DNA of 22,742 nucleotides from JBHIDQ01 sp046760155 (GTDB lineage: Bacteria > Chloroflexota > Dehalococcoidia > Dehalococcoidales > RBG-16-60-22). Shown here piece by piece: positions 13,217-20,769 of this stretch (position 1 is its first letter; every line of letters starts with the position of its first letter). The translations under genes were made by a program, and so were the position numbers. Under the pieces are notes generated by a model that saw nothing but the letters and a program-made list of their open reading frames with translations, did not search any database and was not told the origin of the DNA. The stretch is from positions 1 to 22,742 of the forward strand of contig JBHIDQ010000010.1 in the NCBI GenBank assembly GCA_046760155.1. Direction: 5' to 3'.

Positions 13217-16063
13217 ATGCCGTTAGATTCGATACTGGTCAAGGGAGCTCGTGAGCACAACCTGAAAAACATAGACGTCGTTATCCCCCGCGATAAACTG
13301 GTCGTGATTACTGGTGTTTCCGGTTCCGGTAAAAGCTCACTAGCCTTTGATACCATCTATGCGGAAGGACAGCGCCGCTATGTCGAGTCGCTATCTGCCT
13401 ATGCTCGCCAGTTTCTGGGCAGGATGGAGAAGCCTGATGTTGATTATATTGAAGGGCTAAGCCCGGCCATTTCCATTGACCAGAAGGGCCCGAGTCGGAA
13501 TCCACGGTCTACGGTAGGTACGGTAACCGAGGTTTTTGATTATTTGCGACTGCTTTTCGCCCGCGTCGGTCATCCGCACTGCCCCAAGTGCGGGCGGGAA
13601 ATTACCACGCAGACAGTGCAGCAGATTGTTGACGCCGTTCAGAGCCTCCCGGAAAACAGCCGCATTATGATTTTGGCACCGCTGATTAGAGACCGCAAAG
13701 GTGAGTATCAGTCAGTGTTTGATGACCTGCGCAAGGCAGGTTATGTCAGAGTCCGCGTTGATGGGCAGATTCATGACCTCTCAGATGAGTTCCAGCTGGA
13801 TAAGAACAAGAAGCACTCGATTGAAGCGGTGGTGGACCGGTTGGTCATCGGACAGAGCGGAAGCCAGAGCCGTATTGCTGATTCGGTGGAGACAGCCCTC
13901 AAGCTTGGGGCGGGGGTAGTTCTGGTCTCCACTGTTGGTGGTGAAGAGTTGCTCTTCTCCGAGCACTTTGCCTGTGTCTACGATGGTATTAGCCTGGGTG
14001 AAATTACCCCCCGTACCTTTAGCTTTAATAGTCCTCATGGTGCCTGTTCCGCCTGTTCTGGCCTGGGGGTCAAGCTGGAGATAGACCCGGAAATGGTGAT
14101 TCGCAATCGGGAGTTATCTATCGCTCAGGGAGCAATTCACCCCGGCTGGTGGCTTGCTTGGCATATGAGTGAGCTACAGATGTTGGCCCGGCGCTACGGC
14201 TTTTCGCTTCATACTCCGGTGAAAGAACTAGGGGAGCGCCATCTTAAGCTTCTACTTTATGGCGAAGAGGGAGAACTGGTTAAGTACCGGAATCGTTACG
14301 GTCGGGTCAGGGAATATTTCACCGGCTATGAAGGGGTGATTCCCTATCTAGAACGATTAAGTCGTGATACGCAGTCGGAAAATACCCGAGCTGAGATTGA
14401 ACGCTACATGCTATCCACGCCATGTCCGGTTTGCCAGGGTAAGCGACTGAAACCGGAGTCTTTAGCCGTGACTATTGGTGGCCGAAATATTATGGATGTC
14501 AGCACTATGTCAGTAGTACAGGCATTGGAGTGGGTGGCCACTATCGGCGATAGTGTGCTTACTGAGCGTGAACAGATGATCGCCCATCAAATTCTCAAGG
14601 AGATTCAGGCTCGACTGGGCTTTCTGAAGGATGTTGGTCTGGAGTATCTTACCATTGAACGTGCCTCGGCGACACTTTCTGGTGGCGAGGCACAGCGGAT
14701 TCGTCTGGCAACCCAGATTGGCAGTGGGCTTATGGGTGTACTCTATATTTGCGATGAACCCACGGTGGGACTGCATCCGGCGGATGATGCTCGTTTGATT
14801 GGCACCCTGAAACGGCTGAGAGACCTCGGCAATACCATATTAGTTGTTGAGCATGATGAAGCCATGATGCGAGCCGCCGACCACATTATTGATATGGGGC
14901 CTGGGGCTGGAGAGCACGGCGGCTGGATTGTGACCACCGGAAGTCTATCTGATGTTACCGCCTGTAAGGAGTCAATCACCGGTCAGTATCTTGGTGGTGC
15001 GAAGCAGATTCCTTTACCCCGCCAGCGCCGTCCCGGTTCCGGTGAGGAGATAGTGATCAAGGGAGCGCGGCAGAACAACCTGAAGAATATCGATGTTCGT
15101 ATTCCCTTGGGTAAATTTGTTTGTATCACCGGAGTTTCTGGCAGTGGTAAGAGCACCCTCATTGACGAAATTCTGCATAAGAAGCTAGCTCAGATATTCT
15201 ATCGGTCCCGGGAAAGGGCTGGCGACTGTGATGATATTCTCGGTGCCGAGAATATTGATAAGGTAGTCAATATTGACCAGTCTCCGATTGGACGTACCCC
15301 CAGAAGTAATCCGGCTACCTATACTGGTACCTTTACCCCGATTCGTGAGCTTTTTGCCACCGTTCCTGAGGCTCGGATGAGGGGCTATGCGCCAGGTCGG
15401 TTTTCGTTTAACGTTAAGGGTGGACGTTGTGAGGCCTGCCGCGGCGAGGGGTTTATCCAGATCGAGATGCAGTTTTTACCTGATGTCACCGTTCCTTGTG
15501 AGGTATGCAAGGGAAAGCGTTATAACCGCGAGGCACTGGAAATAAGATTTAAGGACAAGAATATCGCTGAAGTATTGGACATGACGGTGGAACAGGCTCT
15601 GTCTTTCTTTGAGCATTTCCCCAAGGTCAGAAGTAAGCTGGCAACTCTGCACGATGTCGGGCTGGGGTATATTCATCTTGGCCAGCCGGCACCCACTCTT
15701 TCCGGTGGCGAGGCGCAGCGAGTGAAGTTGTCCACCGAGCTGTCACGGCGGGCTACCGGTAGGACACTCTATATTCTTGATGAACCGACTACTGGACTCT
15801 CATTTGAAGATGTGGCGGCACTGCTCCGGGTATTGCAACGTCTGGTCAATGCCGGTAATACGGTGGTGGTTATTGAGCATCACTTGGATGTGATCAAGAA
15901 TGCTGATTATGTCATTGACCTTGGACCTGGCGCTGGCGACCAGGGAGGCTATGTGGTCGCTACCGGAACCCCTGAGGAAATAGCTCAAGTGAGGACCTCC
16001 GCCACCGGACAGTATTTAATAAGGGTACTGTCTAAGAAGGTGACCCCGGCTTTGGCCAGCTAG
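13217..16063 (+). CDS. uvrA: UvrABC system protein A (excinuclease ATPase subunit)
   Basis: UvrA is the DNA-damage-recognising ATPase that loads UvrB in nucleotide excision repair. The 948-residue protein contains two ABC modules. The first has Walker A GVSGSGKSS at 33-41, a CPKCG zinc motif near 122, paired cysteine motifs CSAC near 275 and CPVCQ near 402, and signature LSGGEAQRIRLA near 487 followed by DEPTVGLHP. The second has GVSGSGKST near 638, the zinc finger CEAC/CEVC at about 735-765, and LSGGEAQRVKLS near 828 followed by DEPTTGLSF (usually GLHF). All catalytic motifs are present. The gene has its own promoter and a strong ribosome site; uvrB and uvrC are not in the window. The HD-domain gene follows after 147 bp from its own promoter. 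Confidence 0.97.
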   Translation: MPLDSILVKGAREHNLKNIDVVIPRDKLVVITGVSGSGKSSLAFDTIYAEGQRRYVESLSAYARQFLGRMEKPDVDYIEGLSPAISIDQKGPSRNPRSTVGTVTEVFDYLRLLFARVGHPHCPKCGREITTQTVQQIVDAVQSLPENSRIMILAPLIRDRKGEYQSVFDDLRKAGYVRVRVDGQIHDLSDEFQLDKNKKHSIEAVVDRLVIGQSGSQSRIADSVETALKLGAGVVLVSTVGGEELLFSEHFACVYDGISLGEITPRTFSFNSPHGACSACSGLGVKLEIDPEMVIRNRELSIAQGAIHPGWWLAWHMSELQMLARRYGFSLHTPVKELGERHLKLLLYGEEGELVKYRNRYGRVREYFTGYEGVIPYLERLSRDTQSENTRAEIERYMLSTPCPVCQGKRLKPESLAVTIGGRNIMDVSTMSVVQALEWVATIGDSVLTEREQMIAHQILKEIQARLGFLKDVGLEYLTIERASATLSGGEAQRIRLATQIGSGLMGVLYICDEPTVGLHPADDARLIGTLKRLRDLGNTILVVEHDEAMMRAADHIIDMGPGAGEHGGWIVTTGSLSDVTACKESITGQYLGGAKQIPLPRQRRPGSGEEIVIKGARQNNLKNIDVRIPLGKFVCITGVSGSGKSTLIDEILHKKLAQIFYRSRERAGDCDDILGAENIDKVVNIDQSPIGRTPRSNPATYTGTFTPIRELFATVPEARMRGYAPGRFSFNVKGGRCEACRGEGFIQIEMQFLPDVTVPCEVCKGKRYNREALEIRFKDKNIAEVLDMTVEQALSFFEHFPKVRSKLATLHDVGLGYIHLGQPAPTLSGGEAQRVKLSTELSRRATGRTLYILDEPTTGLSFEDVAALLRVLQRLVNAGNTVVVIEHHLDVIKNADYVIDLGPGAGDQGGYVVATGTPEEIAQVRTSATGQYLIRVLSKKVTPALAS

Positions 16064-16118
16064 GTCTAAAATGATAAGCCACCGGGCTGACCACATCACG
16101 ATGAGCCATGAAATTATT

Positions 16119-16138
16119 TATGACCGAAATATGTCATA
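16119..16138. promoter_or_regulatory. Inverted repeat upstream of the HD-domain gene promoter
   Basis: TATGAC and GTCATA are separated by 8 nt, giving a 20-bp dyad that ends 6 bp upstream of the putative -35 box at 16145. Size and place fit an activator- or repressor-binding site. No specific regulator family can be assigned. Confidence 0.4.
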
Positions 16139-16144
16139 TATTCC

Positions 16145-16175
16145 TTGCTTGGTATTACGGGATTTATGCTATATT
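16145..16175 (+). promoter_or_regulatory. Promoter of the HD-domain gene
   Basis: An extended -10 (TGCTATATT, 16167-16175) with TTGCTT (16145-16150) 19 bp upstream predicts a start near 16182. AAAGGAGGG in the leader serves ATG 16211. The region 16064-16144 otherwise shows only the dyad at 16119-16138 and no terminator for uvrA. Confidence 0.5.
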
Positions 16176-16210
16176 ATTATTAAGACCGCCTGGAAAGGAG
16201 GGCAGTCCAA

Positions 16211-16762
16211 ATGAACCGCGAGGAAGCGCTTGACTCGATTAAAGCTAATGTTGAAAATAAAAATCTGGTCAAGCATATGCTCGCTACCGAGGCCATTATG
16301 CGGGCGCTGGCCAAACGCTTTGACGAGGATGAAAAGGAATGGAGCCTTACTGGGTTACTGCATGATATCGATGTCGAGCTTACCGAGGGAGATATGAACA
16401 GTCACAGTAAGCTGGGAGCTGACTTGGCGAGAGAATTGGGCGCTAGTGCGGCGATGGCTCATGCCATTCTTTGTCATAATGAGAGACACGGCGTCTCTTG
16501 TGAGACGAAGCTGGATAAAGCTTTGTTTTGTGCTGACCCGCTAACTGGCTTAATCATTGCCGCGGCTTTGGTTCGCCCTGATAAGAAACTGGCCGGTCTT
16601 GAAGCGAGTTCGGTGAGTAAGAAATTTAAGGAAAAGGGCTTCGCCGCTGGGGCGAATCGAGAGCAAATCGCTTTATGTAGTGAAATCGGGTTAGAGCTTG
16701 ATGAGTTTATCGAGCTGGGGTTGGCAGCGATGAAGGGTATTGCTGCTGACCTGGGACTCTAA
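16211..16762 (+). CDS. HD-domain phosphohydrolase
   Basis: This 183-residue cytoplasmic protein has the HD metal-dependent phosphohydrolase pattern: H22 (NLVKHMLATE), the HD pair H51-D52 (GLLHDIDVE), H84/H89 (AHAILCHNERHG) and D109 (FCADPLTG). Proteins of this size and shape are widespread in anaerobes; substrates may be nucleotides or other phosphomonoesters, but none is demonstrated by the sequence. AAAGGAGGG is 8 nt before ATG 16211. Its TAA stop lies 4 bp from the stop of the converging sbcC gene. Confidence 0.83.
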   Translation: MNREEALDSIKANVENKNLVKHMLATEAIMRALAKRFDEDEKEWSLTGLLHDIDVELTEGDMNSHSKLGADLARELGASAAMAHAILCHNERHGVSCETKLDKALFCADPLTGLIIAAALVRPDKKLAGLEASSVSKKFKEKGFAAGANREQIALCSEIGLELDEFIELGLAAMKGIAADLGL

Positions 16763-16766
16763 ATGA

Positions 16767-19337
16767 CTAGCTTACGGACAGTGTTGAACCTTCGCTGGTT
16801 TTGATCACATCAATGCGGGTAGGGAAGGCATCCCTCAGTTCCTCAATATGGGTAATGACTAATATCTTGTCAAAGTCCTCTTGAATCGAGTTTATCGCCT
16901 CTTTCAGTTTTTCGATGCCAGTACTATCCTGCGTGCCGAAGCCTTCATCAATGATTAGGGTGGGTAGTGGTGCCCCGGCCCGTCTGGCTAGTATCCGGGA
17001 CAGAGCAATACGAATGGCAAAGTTGATCCGGAAGGCTTCACCACCGCTGAACATTTCGTAGTTTCGCGTTCCTAATTCGTCGGAGATAGTTATATCTAGG
17101 GTTTCAATAACGTCTCCTTTCTTTGTTTCCCGCTGAGTTTCAAATTTGACGTGCATTCGATTATCGGTCATCCGTCCCAATAGTCTATTGGCTTCAATTT
17201 CAATCTCAGGGAGTGCCATTTCAATCAGCAAGGCCTGTATCCCTCCTTTGCCGAAAGCTTTGGCCAGTTCTTTGTAAATGCTTTCCTGTTTTGCCGATTG
17301 CGCCAGCAGCTTTTCCTTTTCCTTCTTTCTTATCTCTAGTTCCGTGCAGTGCTGGAGCTTTGCTTTCACATTCCACAGTGCTTCCTGGGCCTGCTTTTGC
17401 TGCAAGTCCAGCGCCTGATACTCGGTTTCCGCCTGGGTAATATCACTGACGAGCTGGGGGAGTGAGGCAAGTTCAACAGAAAGCTCTTGCCTTTTTTGGT
17501 TATCCACCTCAAGGCTGCGTCGCAGCTCTTGGGTAGCGGCCTCAGCTCTTGCCGCTGCTTCCCTCTCCTGATTGATGAGCCTATCGGCTTCATCCAGCTT
17601 TCGCTTGGGCTCTTCGTAATGTTCTAAGCTGGTCAGTTGGTTCCGCACCTGTTCGTGCTGCTCCGAGCTGTAATCAAGTCTGGCTAATTCACCTTCAAGC
17701 TCCTTTAGTGCCTCTTGTTCACTAGCGGCAAAGTCCCTTTTAACCAGGCACTGTTCAATTTCCGATAGCCGACTTCTTTCCTCAGCTAACTGTTTATCTG
17801 CCTCTTCTGCTTCAGCCACTTCTTTGTTAAGAATACCAGCTTTACTTTGTGTCGAGATTTTGTCTTGGTTTAATTGTGTTTCCAGCTGGGAAAATTGGGT
17901 TTTCAGCGATTCAAGTTCGGTTTTCTTTTGCACCAGCTCTGCCTGATTTGATTGCAGAGAAGCAGCCTTGTCCTGTCTCTCAGCGGTATATTTTGACTCA
18001 ATGAGCTTTAAACCTTCGGCACCTAGTTCCGTCTCACATAGCGGACACTTAGCCTCGGTTTGAGTCGACAGAAGCTCAATTTTTTCGCCTAGCTCTTTTA
18101 TTTCCTGCTCAAGCTGAGTTTGGTTGGATTCGAGGTAATTGACCTTAGTCTGTAGTTCCTGGCTGCTTTGCTTTTTCTGGCGCAGTGTTTCTTCTTGCTC
18201 CCCCAACTGGCCTAGTTGTGCCTGAAGCTGCTGGAGTTGGCTTTTCAGCTGCGGCAGTTTCAATGATTTGGCTTCCAGTTCTCCTATCCTGTTTTGAATC
18301 ACGGTGTGTTCCGTATTCAGGCTTTGCCCCGCTTCTTTTATTCTGCTTTCCAGCAGTGACTTCTGCCTTTCTAGATTGACCGACTGCCTGAACTTTTGCT
18401 CAAGCTCATCACTTAGTTTCTTGGTCTCGGCGAAACGCAGATAGCCTGCTTCTATCGTGGCGCGCTGAGCGATTAGCGCCTCGTACTCTTTAATTCGGGA
18501 TTGAAGCTGGTTAACCTGTTCATCTAGTACCTTAAGGCTCGTGGTTCTGTCTCTCACGTTGGCTTCTAGTTGGTCTAGCTGTACCTTCTTTTTCTCCAGC
18601 GCTTCTTTTTGCTGTCGCAGCTCATTGAGCCTGGCTTCCTTTTCCTCGGTTATCTTTTCCATCTGAGAAAGCACTTGCTGTGCTTGTTCAAGCTCAGCAT
18701 CATAAATTGGCTTTTGGGCTAATTCATTATCAATTTCTCCGATAGTACTTTCTAATAAATTCTTTTCATCTCCTTGCTGTTTCGCCAGCTCTTTAGCCTG
18801 TCCTTCAAGTTCATCATAGAAGGCAAGCCCCAGAATATTAGCCAGCACCTCTTTACGCTCGGTTGGTCGCTTGGTGGTGAATTCATCAGCGCGGCCCTGC
18901 CGCAGGAAGGCGCTGTTAATGAAGGTATCATAATCCATATGTAGAGTACTGGTGATTTTCTGCTGGGTTTGGGCGATGCTGTTACCCGTAATTGACCGGA
19001 AACCGTCCCCGCTAGCCATCTGGAATTCTAGAATGGATTGTCCGGCACTGCTCTGTCGCTTGGGTTTGGAGCGCTTGCGGATGATGCGGTACGGTTGCTC
19101 GTCAACGGCGAAGTCAAACTCAACTTCCATTTCTCTCTGTCCGGTGTGGATCAGGTCATCATCACTTCTTGCCCTGGCCTGTCCCCATAGCGCCCAGGTC
19201 ATGGCGTCAATCAGTGCCGATTTGCCATTGCCGTTATCACCCGAGAGGCAAGCGGTGTGGATGCCTTCAAAATGGAGTGCTGGCACGTTATCCCGGTAGC
19301 ACATAAAATTGCGCATTTTTAACTCGATGGGAATCAT
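16767..19337 (-). CDS. sbcC: SbcC/Rad50-type DNA repair ATPase
   Basis: SbcC (Rad50) forms with SbcD (Mre11) a nuclease complex that processes DNA ends, hairpins and blocked breaks. The 856-residue protein has Walker A SGDNGNGKSALIDAM at 32-46 and an N-terminal lobe with FINSAFLRQGRADEFT containing the Q-loop. Long coiled coils at about 180-420 and 440-720 are rich in Q, E, L and K. A zinc hook (C431-PL-C434) sits at the midpoint. The C-terminal lobe has signature FSGGEAFRINFAIRIAL and Walker B LIIDEGFG. It is nearer in size to archaeal Rad50 than to E. coli SbcC (about 1050). ATG 19337 follows CTGGAG by about 8 nt. Unlike many genomes, no sbcD/mre11 gene adjoins it: ffh is upstream and divergent, and the HD gene is downstream and convergent. 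Confidence 0.94.
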   Translation of the reverse strand: MIPIELKMRNFMCYRDNVPALHFEGIHTACLSGDNGNGKSALIDAMTWALWGQARARSDDDLIHTGQREMEVEFDFAVDEQPYRIIRKRSKPKRQSSAGQSILEFQMASGDGFRSITGNSIAQTQQKITSTLHMDYDTFINSAFLRQGRADEFTTKRPTERKEVLANILGLAFYDELEGQAKELAKQQGDEKNLLESTIGEIDNELAQKPIYDAELEQAQQVLSQMEKITEEKEARLNELRQQKEALEKKKVQLDQLEANVRDRTTSLKVLDEQVNQLQSRIKEYEALIAQRATIEAGYLRFAETKKLSDELEQKFRQSVNLERQKSLLESRIKEAGQSLNTEHTVIQNRIGELEAKSLKLPQLKSQLQQLQAQLGQLGEQEETLRQKKQSSQELQTKVNYLESNQTQLEQEIKELGEKIELLSTQTEAKCPLCETELGAEGLKLIESKYTAERQDKAASLQSNQAELVQKKTELESLKTQFSQLETQLNQDKISTQSKAGILNKEVAEAEEADKQLAEERSRLSEIEQCLVKRDFAASEQEALKELEGELARLDYSSEQHEQVRNQLTSLEHYEEPKRKLDEADRLINQEREAAARAEAATQELRRSLEVDNQKRQELSVELASLPQLVSDITQAETEYQALDLQQKQAQEALWNVKAKLQHCTELEIRKKEKEKLLAQSAKQESIYKELAKAFGKGGIQALLIEMALPEIEIEANRLLGRMTDNRMHVKFETQRETKKGDVIETLDITISDELGTRNYEMFSGGEAFRINFAIRIALSRILARRAGAPLPTLIIDEGFGTQDSTGIEKLKEAINSIQEDFDKILVITHIEELRDAFPTRIDVIKTSEGSTLSVS

Positions 19338-19361
19338 CTCGAAGCTCCAGATAGCTTTATT

Positions 19362-19378
19362 TGTTAACTATTTTAACA
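19362..19378 (-). promoter_or_regulatory. sbcC extended -10 promoter overlapped by a dyad
   Basis: On the minus strand TGTTAAAAT (19378-19370) is an extended -10 that predicts a start near 19363 and a 26-nt leader carrying GGAG. It lies inside the inverted repeat TGTTAA-N5-TTAACA (19362-19378), which could be an operator. No clear -35 box is seen. Confidence 0.45.
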
Positions 19379-19401
19379 TACTTGGGACAATTGTTTATTG
19401 C

Positions 19402-19431
19402 TTGACGGTTGAGCTTGTTCCTAATTACAAT
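19402..19431 (+). promoter_or_regulatory. Promoter of ffh, predicting a leaderless mRNA
   Basis: TTGACG (19402-19407), 18 bp and TACAAT (19426-19431) form a strong sigma-70-type promoter. Counting seven bases past the -10 places the transcription start at 19438, the A of the ffh ATG. No Shine-Dalgarno is present. Confidence 0.7.
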
Positions 19432-19437
19432 GAAATT

Positions 19438-20766
19438 ATGTTTGAAATTCTCAGTGAAAAGTTAGGTAGAGTATTTCGCCTGTTGGGTAGTAAGGGCAGG
19501 CTTACGGAAAGGGATATCGATGAGGCCCTGCGTCAGGTGCGGTTAGCCCTTCTGGAAGCAGACGTCAATTTTAAGGTGGTCAAGGATTTTATACTCAGAG
19601 TCAGCGAACGGGCGCTTGGTGCTGAGATACGGCAGAGCCTGACTCCAGGCCAGCAGATAATCAAAATCGTCAATGAAGAACTTATTGCTACTCTCGGTGG
19701 TGAGCCAAGTCGCCTGACCGCATCTCCTCAAGCACCGTCAGTGGTTATGCTGGTTGGGCTACAGGGCAGTGGTAAGACGACCACCGCTGCCAAGCTGGCG
19801 CTGCATTTGAAGCATTCCGGACAACGCCCCTTACTGGTGGCTGCCGATAATCGTCGTCCGGCCGCCATCGAGCAGCTAGTTACTTTGGGTAAACAGCTTG
19901 ACATTCCAGTTTACCATGAAGGTTCTGGTGTCCCGAGTAAAAATGTTTGTGCTCATGCCCTGGCTGAAGCCAAGGCCTTGGTGACTAACTGGGTTATCGT
20001 TGATACCGCTGGTCGCCTCCATATCGATGAGGCAATGATGACAGAATTGACTCAGGTAAAAAATGAATTAGCGCCCGATGAGATATTATTGGTAGTTGAT
20101 GCCATGACCGGACAGGATGCGGTGCAGATGGCTGGGGAGTTTCATGCTCGGGTAAGTCTCACCGGGCTTATCCTGACCAAGATGGACGGTGATGCTCGGG
20201 GTGGGGCAGCTCTCTCCATTCGGTGGGTTAGCGGCGTGCCCATTAAGTTCATCAGCATTGGTGAGAAGGTTGATGCCTTAGAACCTTTCTACCCTGACCG
20301 TCTGGCATCCCGCATCTTGGGGATGGGTGATGTGCTTACCTTCATTGAGAAGGCAGAGGCAACCTTTGATGAACAGCAGGCGAAAAAACTGCAGAAGAAG
20401 GTGCAGACAGCCAGTTTCGATTTGGATGATTTTCTATCACAGCTAAGAACAGTTAAGAAGATGGGACCGGTAGCCCAACTGGTTGAGATGCTGCCCGGGG
20501 TGTCGCAGTTAACCAGTCGACTGCCCGAGGGTACGGAAGAAAAACAACTCAAGAAGGTTGAGGCGATTATCCTTTCCATGACCCCTGAGGAGAGGCGTAA
20601 TCCAAATATTATTGGCGGTAGCCGGCGTCGCCGCATTGCTCGCGGTAGCGGGGTGAAACCGCAGGATATTAATCAGCTCCTTAACCAGTTTCACCAGATG
20701 CAAAAGCTGATGAAGATGGGGGTAAAGGGTAAACTACCTCGGAATCTAATGGGGATGTTCCGTTAG
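19438..20766 (+). CDS. ffh: Signal recognition particle protein Ffh
   Basis: Ffh is the SRP54 homolog that binds signal sequences and 4.5S RNA and docks with FtsY. The 442-residue protein has an N-domain (FEILSEKLGRVFRLLGSKG, then LLEADVNFKVVKDF) and a G-domain with P-loop GLQGSGKTT at 107-115. ADNRRPAA occurs where DTxRPAA is usual, followed by DTAGRLH at 189-195 and TKMDGDARGG at 247-256. The methionine-rich M-domain (about 320-442) includes the RNA-binding SRRRRIARGSG and ends GKLPRNLMGMFR. I chose ATG 19438; the frame is open 43 codons further back to 19309, but that part overlaps the divergent sbcC start and is not conserved, and the promoter lies inside it. The gene converges on rpoD with a 3-bp gap. 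Confidence 0.96.
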   Translation: MFEILSEKLGRVFRLLGSKGRLTERDIDEALRQVRLALLEADVNFKVVKDFILRVSERALGAEIRQSLTPGQQIIKIVNEELIATLGGEPSRLTASPQAPSVVMLVGLQGSGKTTTAAKLALHLKHSGQRPLLVAADNRRPAAIEQLVTLGKQLDIPVYHEGSGVPSKNVCAHALAEAKALVTNWVIVDTAGRLHIDEAMMTELTQVKNELAPDEILLVVDAMTGQDAVQMAGEFHARVSLTGLILTKMDGDARGGAALSIRWVSGVPIKFISIGEKVDALEPFYPDRLASRILGMGDVLTFIEKAEATFDEQQAKKLQKKVQTASFDLDDFLSQLRTVKKMGPVAQLVEMLPGVSQLTSRLPEGTEEKQLKKVEAIILSMTPEERRNPNIIGGSRRRRIARGSGVKPQDINQLLNQFHQMQKLMKMGVKGKLPRNLMGMFR

Positions 20767-20769
20767 CCT

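Noticed and set aside
19309..19437. Upstream extension of ffh by 43 codons
   Set aside because: It overlaps the divergent sbcC start and contains the ffh promoter; Ffh homology begins at FEILSEKL.
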